64,000 nt of DNA from Bacteroidota bacterium (GCA_023432985.1 JAEZEQ010000062.1:62001-126000), one strand, 5' to 3'. Counted from the stretch's first letter, positions 1 through 9,654 are shown. The notes: generated from the letters alone by a model not told the origin. Numbers and translations: made by a program.

Positions 1-456
1 ATCGCCTATCCATATTTCTGAGTCCATACATAAAATGGATCTAAGTTTAGACTCCGACAAATCCAATTCTTTCAAGGCCGTCATTTCCTCATTATAAATA
101 CCCAGTTTACCATTGCCTCCAAGCACCCAAATCTTATTATCAAAGGCATGAATTTTGAAAACTCCTTTATTTTGCAAATCCGAAATGCGTACCTCTTTGG
201 CCTGATTCAGGTCTATGCTATGTATCCATCCCGCCAAAGTTCCTGCCAGTAAAATCTGTTGCTCCCGAAGATAACAGAGCGAAAATACGGGCTGATTGGT
301 CATAGCCAAGGCTTTTGCTTCTGAAGGATTATCCCTGCTCCACTCCGCAATAATGCCATCGGATCCGGCACTAAAAAAATGCGTATGGTCTTTTATTTCG
401 AGGGCATAAACGGGACCGGAATGACCCGAGAATATATGTTCACTTTGCAGTTGCAT
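1..456 (-). CDS. WD40-repeat protein, 3' part missing (cut by window edge)
   Basis: 152 codons are open from an ATG at 456 to the window edge, so the C-terminal part is outside. The N-terminus starts MQLQSEHIFSGHSGPVYAL, and further on come FFSAGSDGIIAEW, LLAGTLAGWIHSIDL and WVLGGNGKLGIY. These are WD40-type beta-propeller blades (a GH near each blade start, W or I/Y-aliphatic-D near its end). No signal peptide is visible, so it is probably a cytoplasmic scaffold. Its start overlaps the 3' end of cmk by 17 bases in another frame, which suggests translational coupling. The specific function is unknown. Confidence 0.75.
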   Translation of the reverse strand, partial: MQLQSEHIFSGHSGPVYALEIKDHTHFFSAGSDGIIAEWSRDNPSEAKALAMTNQPVFSLCYLREQQILLAGTLAGWIHSIDLNQAKEVRISDLQNKGVFKIHAFDNKIWVLGGNGKLGIYNEEMTALKELDLSESKLRSILCMDSEIWIGD

Positions 457-1156
457 CTTGTTTATTCAGTGCCATTTCGACCCAACTTAGGGCGAGGGCA
501 AATTGTTCTTCGGGACTTATTTCCGAGTTGTCGAGTACGAGGGCATCATCGGCCTGCCTCAAGGGATCTTCCACACGGGTAGAATCGATCAAATCTCTTT
601 TTTTCAAATTCTCACGCACCAAATCCATAGACACATCCAAGCCTTTGGAACGCATTTCTTCAAAACGTCTTTTCACACGCACGTCTACATCAGCGGTCAT
701 AAAGATTTTCAATTCGGCATCCGGCATCACCACCGTTCCAATATCCCGACCGTCCATCACCACTCCTTTTTTCTTTCCCAATAAGCGCTGAGCTTCTTGG
801 AGTTTACGGCGCACCTCGGGTATGGCGCTGATCTGACTCACCAACTGAGCTACATCCTGCGTACGAATTTCCTTCTCTACATTTTTGCCATTGAGCTGCA
901 ATTCACTTTTTCCATTGAGCGGATTTACCTCAAAATCCAATTGTATATCGCCCAAATGCGCTTTCAATTCATCCACAAAAACACGCCCGTCTTTAGCCCA
1001 TCCCTGCATCATAGCGTAAAGGGTAACTCCCCTGTACATAGCGCCTGTATCGAGATAATTATAATTCAAATGAGCAGCCAATGCTTTCGCAAGCGTACTT
1101 TTTCCACAGGCCGAAAAGCCGTCTATGGCTATAGATATTTTCCGATTTGATGCCAT
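440..1156 (-). CDS. cmk: Cytidylate kinase
   Basis: 238 aa. It phosphorylates CMP and dCMP to the diphosphates with ATP in pyrimidine nucleotide metabolism. The P-loop is GFSACGKS at residues 13-20. The family's MDGRDIGTVVMPDAELKIF stretch (nucleotide-binding core) is present, followed by an Arg-rich region (KKRDLIDSTRVEDPLRQADDA) typical of the lid and substrate site. The length is normal for the Bacteroidota form. The start at 1156 shares one base with the stop of the HerA-like ATPase gene upstream, and the 3' end overlaps the WD40 gene, so the three genes form a tight operon. Confidence 0.96.
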   Translation of the reverse strand: MASNRKISIAIDGFSACGKSTLAKALAAHLNYNYLDTGAMYRGVTLYAMMQGWAKDGRVFVDELKAHLGDIQLDFEVNPLNGKSELQLNGKNVEKEIRTQDVAQLVSQISAIPEVRRKLQEAQRLLGKKKGVVMDGRDIGTVVMPDAELKIFMTADVDVRVKRRFEEMRSKGLDVSMDLVRENLKKRDLIDSTRVEDPLRQADDALVLDNSEISPEEQFALALSWVEMALNKQDATAK

Positions 1157-2712
1157 TAGAAAAATCCCGAATTTCGTTTTTTCGAACTACTTTTTTTAAC
1201 GCCCAATACGCCCAATAAACCACGGGTCACTTCCCTCAAAACGGTATTTCCCAATTGTCGAACCATAGTATTCTTACTCAGTTTTTCGAATGTTGTCGGC
1301 TCTTCTTTCTTCGTTGCACTTTTCTGCGGCTTTTCAGAAGCTGATTTTTCTTCTATTTCGGTCCTACTATCCAGAATTTTCTGATTCAAAATCTCGAAAG
1401 CACTTTCACGGTCTATGTCTTGATTATATTTCGCAGCAAGCTTACTTTTTTGCATCACGGCATTGGTCTCATCCGGAGTCAGTACATCCATCCTGGATTC
1501 AGGAGAACGCATCAGAACATGAGCCAGGGGTGTGGGTATACCCTTTTCGTTCAAAGCCGTCACCAATGCCTCTCCGGTGCCCAATGAAGTCAGCAATATA
1601 TCGGTTTTATAATAATCCGAAATGGGATAATTCTCTGCCGCTTTTTTAATGGCTTTTCTGTCTTTTTCGGTAAACGCACGCAATGCATGTTGGACTTTAA
1701 GACCGAGCTGACTCAGCACGGCGTCGGGAACATCCTGCGGATTTTGCGTACAAAAATAAATTCCGACTCCCTTAGATCGGATCAATTTTACTATGGTTTC
1801 AATTTGTTGGAGCAAACTCTTGGAAGCTTCCTGAAATATGAGATGTGCCTCATCGATAAATATGCACAGTTTGGGTTGTGGCAAATCGCCTTCTTCGGGA
1901 AATTTCTGATATAATTCGGCCAATAAACAAAGCATAAAGGTGGAGAATAAAGCCGGCTTATCTTGCATGTCGATTAGGCGCAATACAGAAATAATGCCTT
2001 TCCCATTTTCGTCGATTCGCACCAGGTCTTCCACATCGAAAGAGGGTTCGCCAAAAAACAAATCTCCACCTTGCTGTTCGAGCGCCGTTATAGAGCGCAA
2101 TATAGCCGATGCCGATGCGGTAGAAACGAGTCCGTAATTTGTTTTAATTTCATCCTTCCCTTCTTCGATTGAAAATTGAATTACGCGTCGAAGATCTTTC
2201 AAATCAAGCAATGGAATCTGATTATCGTCTACATATTTAAAAAGCAAGGCCAATACGCCACCTTGGGTATCGTTCAATTGCAAAATTTTGGATAACAAAA
2301 CAGGGCCAAATTCGCTTACCGTTGCTCTTAACCGGGTTCCGGGTTCGTTCGACAAGGTTAAAAACTCGAGAGGGAATCCATTTGCATTCCATTCCAATCC
2401 CGAGGTATTATGTCTTTCGTCTATAAATTTATTTCGTGTACCTGCCGCTGCAAGTCCGCTCACATCACCCTTAATATCCATCATTAAAACCGATACGCCT
2501 TTGTGCGAAAGTTGCTCGGCCATCACTTGCAGGGTTTTGGTTTTTCCTGTTCCTGTAGCACCGGCCACCAAACCGTGCCGGTTCATCGTTTTCAATGGAA
2601 TTTTAATATGTGCTTCTCCGATCGGATTTCCGTCACAAGCGGCATGTCCGAGTACAATAAAATCGCCTTTACAGGCATATCCGGCGGATATATGTTCGAT
2701 AAAATCTTGCAT
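1156..2712 (-). CDS. HerA-like helicase/ATPase (DUF853 family)
   Basis: 518 aa. Walker A is GATGTGKT at residues 51-58. Walker B is CIFIDEAHLIF in the middle of the protein. The sequence VLMMDIKGDVSGLA after the P-loop is characteristic of the DUF853/YjgR group of FtsK-HerA ATPases. The C-terminal roughly 60 residues are Lys/Ser-rich and probably disordered. Members are soluble P-loop ATPases of unproven function, assumed to act on DNA or as translocases. The gene is the first of the operon with cmk and the WD40 gene, and its start follows 53 bases after the pabA-like stop on the same strand. Confidence 0.85.
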   Translation of the reverse strand: MQDFIEHISAGYACKGDFIVLGHAACDGNPIGEAHIKIPLKTMNRHGLVAGATGTGKTKTLQVMAEQLSHKGVSVLMMDIKGDVSGLAAAGTRNKFIDERHNTSGLEWNANGFPLEFLTLSNEPGTRLRATVSEFGPVLLSKILQLNDTQGGVLALLFKYVDDNQIPLLDLKDLRRVIQFSIEEGKDEIKTNYGLVSTASASAILRSITALEQQGGDLFFGEPSFDVEDLVRIDENGKGIISVLRLIDMQDKPALFSTFMLCLLAELYQKFPEEGDLPQPKLCIFIDEAHLIFQEASKSLLQQIETIVKLIRSKGVGIYFCTQNPQDVPDAVLSQLGLKVQHALRAFTEKDRKAIKKAAENYPISDYYKTDILLTSLGTGEALVTALNEKGIPTPLAHVLMRSPESRMDVLTPDETNAVMQKSKLAAKYNQDIDRESAFEILNQKILDSRTEIEEKSASEKPQKSATKKEEPTTFEKLSKNTMVRQLGNTVLREVTRGLLGVLGVKKSSSKKRNSGFF

Positions 2713-2765
2713 GCAAATAAAGAATATTGGCTGCTAAATTAAAGGATTTTAGCGAGAAAAAAGGA

Positions 2766-3350
2766 TTAAAATGGCTGTTCTATAAAATTCCGCACTATGT
2801 TTTTGCCATAGGACGTAAGTATGCTTTCGGGGTGATATTGAATTCCCCAGGCATTTTTGGATATATGGCGGAATGAAAGAAGCAAACCGGAATCATCTTT
2901 GGCAGTCGGTTTTAAGTCGACAGGGAGACTGTCGGGATCCACTGTCCAGCTATGATAACGCGCAACGGGCGATGAAAAAGGCAAGCCTTTGTATAAGGGA
3001 TCGAAAGGGTCACAGATATGCATGGTGGACTGTATGCCGTGTAAGGGATTTTTCATATTCAGCAATTTAGCCCCACAATAGCTTGCAATTGCCTGATGAC
3101 CAAGACAAACACCCAGCATTTTTTTCTTGCCCAAATAGCGATCAATAAAGTCGGACATATAGCCTGCATCTTTGGGTAAACCCGGTCCGGGCGAAAAAAC
3201 AAGAGTATCAAAATCATCAGCAAATGCAGGTTTTATTTTATCATTACGATATACTTCCACAGACACCTGATCCAAGGCTTCTATATAATGAAGCAGATTA
3301 TAGGTAAACGAATCGTAATTATCCAGTATTAAAACCTTTTGCCGAGACAT
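2766..3350 (-). CDS. pabA: Glutamine amidotransferase subunit of aminodeoxychorismate/anthranilate synthase
   Basis: 194 aa, the usual length for PabA/TrpG. It has the class I amidotransferase signature: LILDNYDSFTYNLLHY at the N-terminus, oxyanion strand SPGPGLPKDAG, nucleophile Cys82 in LGVCLGHQAIA, and the His173/Glu175 dyad in WGIQYHPES. The enzyme releases ammonia from glutamine for the chorismate-using partner (PabB or TrpE), which is not in this window. The isolated location and 3-base spacing from a small membrane-protein gene do not tell whether folate or tryptophan synthesis is served. PabA is the likelier name because no trp genes are nearby. Confidence 0.85.
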   Translation of the reverse strand: MSRQKVLILDNYDSFTYNLLHYIEALDQVSVEVYRNDKIKPAFADDFDTLVFSPGPGLPKDAGYMSDFIDRYLGKKKMLGVCLGHQAIASYCGAKLLNMKNPLHGIQSTMHICDPFDPLYKGLPFSSPVARYHSWTVDPDSLPVDLKPTAKDDSGLLLSFRHISKNAWGIQYHPESILTSYGKNIVRNFIEQPF

Positions 3351-3353
3351 AGT

Positions 3354-3767
3354 CTATGTTGATTTGTGAAAATATTCCCAATTGAAAACATATATCAATA
3401 TACCCAAAAGGCAGAAAACGGACAAATATTCTATCCCGGCATAGATGTTAAATCCGGCATACATCAAGGCAAAGGCCAATAAGGTCTGAACCAGAGCGTA
3501 AAAATAAAAAGCCCATTTATGTTTTTTATACATAAAGTATACGGCAATATAGGTTAATACAGAGGATATGGCCAAAATCGCCATAACCCAAATAACATAT
3601 TTAGACATGCCCTGGGTAACGGTACGACTTGTTACAATTCCACTTACACCCGCTATTTGCACTACCTTTTTTGCAATCCAAACCGGAAAAATCAGACCTA
3701 GCAGCGATGCAATCATTTTAAATCCGAACGATAGGGTAGAAATCAGAAAACTGAGTTTGAATTTCAT
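3354..3767 (-). CDS. Small integral membrane protein, unknown function
   Basis: 137 aa with about four hydrophobic segments, at roughly residues 5-35, 57-77, 85-105 and 108-130. There is no recognisable catalytic motif and I do not recognise the family. It lies 3 bases upstream of the pabA-like gene and is probably co-transcribed with it. A TAGTTTTG box (3772-3779, read on the minus strand) ends only four bases before the ATG, so the transcript may be nearly leaderless. Confidence 0.7.
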   Translation of the reverse strand: MKFKLSFLISTLSFGFKMIASLLGLIFPVWIAKKVVQIAGVSGIVTSRTVTQGMSKYVIWVMAILAISSVLTYIAVYFMYKKHKWAFYFYALVQTLLAFALMYAGFNIYAGIEYLSVFCLLGILIYVFNWEYFHKST

Positions 3768-3771
3768 GGGG

Positions 3772-3779
3772 CAAAACTA
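3772..3779 (-). promoter_or_regulatory. Putative -7 box (TAGTTTTG)
   Basis: This is an exact match to the Bacteroidota -7 consensus TAnnTTTG on the minus strand. It ends four bases before the ATG of the small membrane protein. I do not see a clear TTG -33 element at the expected distance, so confidence is moderate. Confidence 0.45.
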
Positions 3780-3895
3780 AAATAAATCGAAGTAAAAATG
3801 AGAAAGCCCATGCAAATATTCCATACGAAAAACTAAAAGGATGCTAAAAGTCAAATTTTAACGAAATTATAGAAATCCGACCTGTATTTAATTTG

Positions 3896-3903
3896 TATCT
3901 TCG
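3896..3903 (+). promoter_or_regulatory. Putative -7 box of the fumarylacetoacetase gene
   Basis: TATCTTCG differs at one position from TAnnTTTG and lies 26 bases before the ATG at 3930. The same octamer occurs upstream of the family 2 glycosyltransferase (24341-24348, minus strand). Confidence 0.45.
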
Positions 3904-3929
3904 TCACCCGAAACAGAAAATTATAGTTT

Positions 3930-5204
3930 ATGTCGAACAGAACAAATGATCCTAATTTAAAATCCTGGGTAAAAAGTGCCTTAGGAAGTCATTTCCCTAT
4001 TCAGAATTTGCCCATAGGTATATTTAGTACGAGCGACCGATCAGCGCGTGCAGGGATAGCGATAGGAGTGAAAATATTAGATTTAGCTCTTTGTTTCGAA
4101 AAGGGCTTAATCAGACCCAAAGGAGTGAATGAAAATGTATTTGCTCAAGAAAATCTCAATGCATTTTTTGCATTAGGAAAATCCGTATGGAGCGATACAA
4201 GACAGCAGATTTCCGATTTTTTGAATGCCGATAATGCCGATAATAGTCGTTTTGAAGACGAGGTATTGGTGAATCAAAGTGAAGCGCGTATGCATTTGCC
4301 GGTAAAAATCGGGAATTATACCGACTTCTACAGCAGCATGGAGCATGCTTCGAATGTAGGGAAAATATTCAGACCTCAAGCCGAGCCTTTATTGCCGAAC
4401 TGGAAACATATACCTGTAGGCTATCATGGCAGAGCCAATTCAATTGTTGTAAGCGGTACCGATTTTCACAGACCGAACGGGCAAACTATGGCAGATGGTG
4501 CAGAAAAACCTGAATTTGGTCCCAGCAAACGCATGGATATCGAATTAGAAATGGCATTTGTAATCGGCCAATCGACCCAACTCGGCGATTTTGTAAAAAC
4601 ATCGAATGCATGGGATTATGTGTATGGCCTGGCATTGTTTAACGACTGGAGTGCCAGAGACCTGCAAAAATGGGAATATGTACCCTTAGGCCCCTTTTTA
4701 GGTAAAAATTTCGCCTCCTCAATGGCACCGTGGATTGTTTCCATAGAAGCGCTGGAGCCTTTCCGTGTGGACGGACCCAAACAGGAACCGGAAGTATTGC
4801 CTTATTTAAAGACCGAAGGTCCTCAGAATTTTGATATAAAATTGCATGTTTACCTTACACCGGAAGGCGGAAGACCCAGTCTGATTTCGAAATCGAATCA
4901 CAAACATTTATATTGGAATATTCCACAACAAGTGGCCCATCATACGGTGAACGGATGTCCGCTCAGTGTGGGTGATGTCTATGCTTCAGGTACCATCAGC
5001 GCTCCCGACGAAAACGGATTTGGCAGTATGCTCGAATTGAGTTGGGGTGGTAAAAAACCAATGGCCATTAATGATGGAAGTACGCGTACTTTTTTGTTGG
5101 ACAATGATAAAATTACCATTATCGGATATTGCGAAAAAGATGAATATACAATTGGATTTGGGGAAGTTAGCGGAAAATTACTCCCTGCTAAAAAATATGA
5201 ATAA
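3930..5204 (+). CDS. fahA: Fumarylacetoacetase
   Basis: 424 aa, matching the family's length. It cleaves 4-fumarylacetoacetate to fumarate and acetoacetate, the last step of tyrosine/homogentisate degradation. The N-terminal beta-barrel region contains GIFSTSD. The C-terminal FAH fold has the conserved PVGYHGRANSIVVSGTDF, the metal-binding ELEMAFVIG and LFNDWSARDLQKWE segments, and YASGTISAPDENGFGSMLE near the end. No other tyrosine-catabolic gene (hmgA, hppD) is adjacent. The gene is preceded by its own promoter-like box and followed 70 bases later by recQ. Confidence 0.96.
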   Translation: MSNRTNDPNLKSWVKSALGSHFPIQNLPIGIFSTSDRSARAGIAIGVKILDLALCFEKGLIRPKGVNENVFAQENLNAFFALGKSVWSDTRQQISDFLNADNADNSRFEDEVLVNQSEARMHLPVKIGNYTDFYSSMEHASNVGKIFRPQAEPLLPNWKHIPVGYHGRANSIVVSGTDFHRPNGQTMADGAEKPEFGPSKRMDIELEMAFVIGQSTQLGDFVKTSNAWDYVYGLALFNDWSARDLQKWEYVPLGPFLGKNFASSMAPWIVSIEALEPFRVDGPKQEPEVLPYLKTEGPQNFDIKLHVYLTPEGGRPSLISKSNHKHLYWNIPQQVAHHTVNGCPLSVGDVYASGTISAPDENGFGSMLELSWGGKKPMAINDGSTRTFLLDNDKITIIGYCEKDEYTIGFGEVSGKLLPAKKYE

Positions 5205-5274
5205 AATTTGTGCGCCAACCGGAAGTTTGTATATTTAGAAATGAATTGAAATCTACAGGATTAAAATTAACAGC

Positions 5275-7485
5275 ATGGGTAATCAGATTACTGCAATAAA
5301 TGTGAACTTAAAAGAGAAGCTTAAAGCTTATTTTGGTTTCGACCAGTTTAAGGGCGAGCAAGAGAAAATAATTTCCACTCTATTGCAGGGAGAGGATGTC
5401 TTTGTAATTATGCCTACCGGCGGAGGGAAATCGATGTGTTATCAATTGCCGGCATTGGTAAGCGAAGGCACCGCCATTGTGGTTTCACCCCTAATCGCAC
5501 TGATGAAAAATCAGGTCGACAGTATTAGAGCCTTTGGTTCGGTGGACGGAATTGCCCATTTTTTCAATTCATCGCTCACCAAATCAGAAAGAGATCGGGT
5601 AAAACAAGATACGCAAGAAGGGATTACAAAAATTCTTTATGTGGCTCCCGAAAGTTTGACCAAAGATGAGAATGTTGAATTTCTACGCAGCATAAAAATC
5701 AGCTTTTTTGCCATAGACGAAGCCCACTGTATTTCGGAATGGGGACACGACTTCAGACCGGAATATCGCCGTTTACGTACCATTATTGAAGCCATAGACC
5801 GCGTACCCATAATCGCACTTACGGCAACGGCAACACCTAAGGTACAGCTCGATATTATTAAGAACCTGGGCATGTCCAAGGCTAGGGTTTTCAAGGATAG
5901 CTTTAACCGGAAAAATTTATATTATGAAATCCGCCCTAAGCGGAACGAAAACAAAGAAATTATCCGCATAATAAAACAACATGCCGGAAAATCGGGCATT
6001 ATTTATTGCCAAAGCCGGAAAAAAGTGGAAGAAATTGCACAGGTTTTGCAAATAAACGGAGTGAATGCTGTACCCTATCATGCCGGAATGGACGCAAAAA
6101 CCAGATCCAAACATCAAGATATGTTTCTTCTGGAAGAAGTGGATGTGATTGTGGCCACTATTGCATTTGGTATGGGAATTGACAAACCCGATATTCGCTT
6201 TATCATCCATCACGATATACCCAAAAGTCTTGAAAGTTATTATCAGGAAACCGGAAGAGCCGGACGCGATGGTGGAGAAGGAAAATGTATAGCCTTCTAT
6301 GCACATGAAGATATTATTAAATTAGAAAAATTGCTTTCGGGAAAACCGGTGTCCGAACAGGAAATCAGCAAATTGCTTATGCAAGAAGTTGTAACTTTTG
6401 TCGAAAGCTCGGTCTGCCGACGCAAAACTCTATTGCATTATTTTGGCGAAGAATACGACGAATCACAATGTATGGCCTCAGGTGGATGCGACAATTGCGC
6501 CAATCCGAAAACAGTTTTCAATGCCAAAGAAGATCTGAAACTGCTCTTTACAACCATTGAAACACTAAAAGATTTTTATAAACCCAAACATATAGTAGAT
6601 GTATTAATAGGTCGTGTTACCAATCCGGTCAAAACCTATAAACACGACCAACTAGACTGCTTCGGCGAAGGTGAAGAAAAGGGCGAAAACCACTGGAACG
6701 CAGTTATACGCCAAGCCTTGGTGAATGATTTTTTGGAAAAAAACATTGAACGATACGGAACCCTGGCTTTAAGTAAAAAAGCTGAAGATTATTTGAAAAA
6801 CCCCTATGATATAGAATTCTTCGAAGATCATGATTATCAACAAGAAGACGACGGAGAGAATATATTGACTCAAAGTAAAGGCGGAGGGGCATTGGACGAA
6901 AATCTAATGACCATGTTGAAGGATTTACGCAAGAAAATTGCCAAAGAAAAAAATCTGCCTCCTTTTGTGATTTTTCAAGACCCTTCCCTGGAAGAAATGG
7001 CTACGCGATACCCAATCAGTATCGAAGAAATGAAAGAAATTTCGGGCGTAGGTGAAGGGAAAGTGCAAAAATACGGCAAACAATTTGTCGCCCTCATTTC
7101 CAAATATGTGGAAGACAATGAAATCGAAAGACCTCAAGATCTCTTTACACTAAAGAGTACGGCCGGAAAAAGTGATTTGAAAGTCTATCTAATTCAATCC
7201 ATAGACCGTAAATTGACCTTAGATTCTATGTCTAAAGCCAAAGACATGAGTGTAAGGGAATTATTGCACGAATTGGAATCTGTAGTAAATACAGGCACTA
7301 AATTAAACCTGGATTATCTGCTGAAAGATATGATGGATGATGAGGAGGAAAATGAGATTTTCGACTTCTACAGATCCACCGAAAATGCATCCCTCGAGTC
7401 GGCCATTGATGAATATGGAGATGTATATTCAGAAGAAGAATTACACCTATTGCGCATTAAATTTATTTCCGATTTAGGAAATTAA
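5275..7485 (+). CDS. recQ: ATP-dependent DNA helicase RecQ
   Basis: 736 aa. It is a 3'-5' DNA helicase in recombination and repair. In order: the N-terminal RecA lobe with Walker A in MPTGGGKS (about 46-53) and DEAH box at 148-151 (AIDEAHCISEWGHDFRPEY); the second lobe with GIIYCQSRKKVEE, ATIAFGMGIDKPDIR and YYQETGRAGRDG; RQC zinc-binding cysteines around CRRKTLLHYFGE and CMASGGCDNC; and an HRDC domain (KEKNLPPFVIFQDPSLEEMA). About 120 further residues end in an acidic tail. This C-terminal extension, including LTLDSMSKAKDMSVRELLHEL, resembles the helix-turn-helix tail of Bacteroidota RecQ proteins. Its stop lies 3 bases before lptB. Confidence 0.97.
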   Translation: MGNQITAINVNLKEKLKAYFGFDQFKGEQEKIISTLLQGEDVFVIMPTGGGKSMCYQLPALVSEGTAIVVSPLIALMKNQVDSIRAFGSVDGIAHFFNSSLTKSERDRVKQDTQEGITKILYVAPESLTKDENVEFLRSIKISFFAIDEAHCISEWGHDFRPEYRRLRTIIEAIDRVPIIALTATATPKVQLDIIKNLGMSKARVFKDSFNRKNLYYEIRPKRNENKEIIRIIKQHAGKSGIIYCQSRKKVEEIAQVLQINGVNAVPYHAGMDAKTRSKHQDMFLLEEVDVIVATIAFGMGIDKPDIRFIIHHDIPKSLESYYQETGRAGRDGGEGKCIAFYAHEDIIKLEKLLSGKPVSEQEISKLLMQEVVTFVESSVCRRKTLLHYFGEEYDESQCMASGGCDNCANPKTVFNAKEDLKLLFTTIETLKDFYKPKHIVDVLIGRVTNPVKTYKHDQLDCFGEGEEKGENHWNAVIRQALVNDFLEKNIERYGTLALSKKAEDYLKNPYDIEFFEDHDYQQEDDGENILTQSKGGGALDENLMTMLKDLRKKIAKEKNLPPFVIFQDPSLEEMATRYPISIEEMKEISGVGEGKVQKYGKQFVALISKYVEDNEIERPQDLFTLKSTAGKSDLKVYLIQSIDRKLTLDSMSKAKDMSVRELLHELESVVNTGTKLNLDYLLKDMMDDEEENEIFDFYRSTENASLESAIDEYGDVYSEEELHLLRIKFISDLGN

Positions 7486-7488
7486 AAT

Positions 7489-8229
7489 ATGAAATTAAGA
7501 GCCGAGAATTTAGTAAAAAAATACAAGCAGAGAATCGTTGTAAACACTGTATCGTTTGAGGTAAAACAAGGCGAAATAGTGGGCCTACTGGGACCTAACG
7601 GAGCCGGAAAAACCACTTCTTTTTATATGACGGTAGGACTAATCAGACCTAATGAAGGCCGCATTTTTCTGGATGAAAAGGAAATTACCGAATTACCCAT
7701 GTTCAAACGCGCCCGTAATGGTATAGGTTATCTGCCTCAGGAAGCCTCTGTTTTTAGAAAATTATCGGTGGAAGATAATCTAAAAGCAGTGCTCGAAATG
7801 ACCTCCTTAAGTAAGGCCGAACAAAAAGATAAAATGGAATCACTCATATCCGAATTCAATCTCGGTAAGGTGAGAAAAAATAAAGGAGAAGTACTCAGCG
7901 GAGGCGAACGAAGACGAACCGAAATCGCCCGCGCTTTGGCTACAAATCCGAAATTCATACTCCTCGATGAACCTTTTGCCGGAGTAGACCCTATTGCGGT
8001 CGAAGATATTCAACATATTATTCACTCCCTCAAGAAGAGAAATATAGGCATACTAATTACAGACCATAATGTACAGGAAACACTTAATATTACAGACCGT
8101 GCCTATTTATTGTTCGAAGGGAAAATTCTAAAAGAAGGTACTTCTGAAGACTTAGCCGCGGACGAACAAGTTAGAAAAGTATACCTGGGACAACACTTCG
8201 AACTGAGAAGAAAAGAGTTCAAACAATAA
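7489..8229 (+). CDS. lptB: LPS export ABC transporter ATP-binding protein LptB
   Basis: 246 aa. It is the cytoplasmic ATPase that powers extraction of lipopolysaccharide from the inner membrane through LptFG and LptC. Walker A is GPNGAGKT at 35-42. The Q-loop is YLPQEASVF, the signature LSGGERRRTEIARAL, and Walker B FILLDEPFAGVDP. RRRTEIARAL and DEPFAGVDP are the forms typical of LptB rather than LivG. lptC lies 5 kb downstream on the same strand, supporting the assignment. LptF and LptG are not in the window. Confidence 0.95.
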   Translation: MKLRAENLVKKYKQRIVVNTVSFEVKQGEIVGLLGPNGAGKTTSFYMTVGLIRPNEGRIFLDEKEITELPMFKRARNGIGYLPQEASVFRKLSVEDNLKAVLEMTSLSKAEQKDKMESLISEFNLGKVRKNKGEVLSGGERRRTEIARALATNPKFILLDEPFAGVDPIAVEDIQHIIHSLKKRNIGILITDHNVQETLNITDRAYLLFEGKILKEGTSEDLAADEQVRKVYLGQHFELRRKEFKQ

Positions 8230-8233
8230 GCCC

Positions 8234-9619
8234 ATGTTTTTCCGCCTTTCAACCCAAAACTCTCCGGATAAGCTACGAAAACAAATCGCTTTTTTTATTA
8301 CATCTGCACTTATACTCCCCTTTACACTTGGGAAAGGTATGTTCTTCGATGGCCTTACCTACGCTGCAATAGCTAGAAATTTAGCAGAAAATAAAGGCAG
8401 TTTTTTACACCCATTTTATAGCCTCGAAGTCAAAAATCCTTTTTACGAACATCCGCCCCTGGCATTTGGAATACAATCCCTAGCCTTTAAAATATTCGGC
8501 TCCTCTTATCTGATCGAAAAATTATACAGCGTCCTGTGCATGCTGCTGCTTTTGGCCGTATTCAAGAAAATAATCTCACGCTTATCTGAAGATAATAGCG
8601 ATACATCCTTTTATAATACGCTCCTTTTCTATATGCCTATTCCGGTTGTATATTGGAGCTGGACAAGCAATCTGCTCGAAAATACCTTAATGGTATTTAT
8701 GTTCGCCTCTATATTTTTCATTTTGACCGGGTTACAAAAAAGGAGAAATGACTACTTTATCCTTTCGGCGATTTTCATTTTTGCCGCCTGGCACGTGAAA
8801 GGGCCGGTTTCTCTGAGCGTATTGGCAATTCCTGCTCTTTACTATATTGTTTTTAAGACGATTTCCCTGAAAGAAACAATAAAAGCCTATCTGATTATCG
8901 GATTAATTTTAGCCGCATCGGCCATACTGCTTGCAATTCTTGTTCCCGAATGGAAATGGACTCAAACCGAATACCTGCAAACACAGGTCTTGGCATCTCT
9001 GCAAAACAAAAGAGAAATCACAGGCAATTCTCATTTTTTCATACTTATCGAACTGCTTCAGCAATCCATATATCCCCTATTGTTATTCTTGCTTACTCTG
9101 TTTTTTTCAAGACACATAAAAGTAAGCAAAACAGCACTATTTGCCTTACTGTACAGCATTTGCTGCATAGTTCCGGTAATGATCAGTTTAAAACAAAGAA
9201 TATTTTACATAGCACCCGCCTTTCCTTTCTTAGCCTTATTTTTAGCCGAACTTTCGAAGGAGGGTTTGGGCGAACTTTTCAAAAAAATGAATCGCATTAC
9301 ACAGATAAAATACCTCCTCCCTAGCCTTTGGGTACTTTTATTGATGGTATGTATATATATTTTCGGCAAGCCGATTAAAGACAGGGAATATGTTCATTTA
9401 TCGGAAAAGGCAGCGACCATGTTTGAGGAATATGGAGCTGTAAATGTGAGCAGCGAATTGGAAAATGATTGGCGTTTACATGCATATCTAATGCGATTTT
9501 CGAAAACAAGTATTGCTACCCAAGATTCCCAAAAGTATAAAATCGTATTAAAGGGACAAGAAATCCCGGGCGCCAGCTTGGTGTTTTCAACAGAAAAATT
9601 TCTTGTATTCGCGCCTTAG
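8234..9619 (+). CDS. ArnT/PMT-type membrane glycosyltransferase (GT39/GT83-like)
   Basis: 461 aa with about ten hydrophobic segments through most of its length. The first loop carries FFDGLTYAAIARNLAE and, further on, FYEHPPLAFG. The acidic residue and the HPPL motif are hallmarks of the dolichyl-phosphate mannosyltransferase/ArnT fold, which uses lipid-linked sugar donors on the periplasmic face. The acceptor (lipid A, a glycan or a protein) cannot be told from sequence. It begins 4 bases after lptB, so it may act on lipopolysaccharide, but that is inference from position only. Confidence 0.8.
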   Translation: MFFRLSTQNSPDKLRKQIAFFITSALILPFTLGKGMFFDGLTYAAIARNLAENKGSFLHPFYSLEVKNPFYEHPPLAFGIQSLAFKIFGSSYLIEKLYSVLCMLLLLAVFKKIISRLSEDNSDTSFYNTLLFYMPIPVVYWSWTSNLLENTLMVFMFASIFFILTGLQKRRNDYFILSAIFIFAAWHVKGPVSLSVLAIPALYYIVFKTISLKETIKAYLIIGLILAASAILLAILVPEWKWTQTEYLQTQVLASLQNKREITGNSHFFILIELLQQSIYPLLLFLLTLFFSRHIKVSKTALFALLYSICCIVPVMISLKQRIFYIAPAFPFLALFLAELSKEGLGELFKKMNRITQIKYLLPSLWVLLLMVCIYIFGKPIKDREYVHLSEKAATMFEEYGAVNVSSELENDWRLHAYLMRFSKTSIATQDSQKYKIVLKGQEIPGASLVFSTEKFLVFAP

Positions 9620-9621
9620 AT

Positions 9622-9654
9622 TTAAAAAAAAAGACCTTATAAAAATAAGGCCTT
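9622..9654 (-). terminator. Terminator of tRNA-Phe
   Basis: A hairpin with arms GGCCTTAT and ATAAGGTC (minus strand), about an 8-bp stem with one wobble pair, is followed on the minus strand by a run of T (9624-9632 on plus is all A). It sits immediately 3' of the tRNA. Confidence 0.7.
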
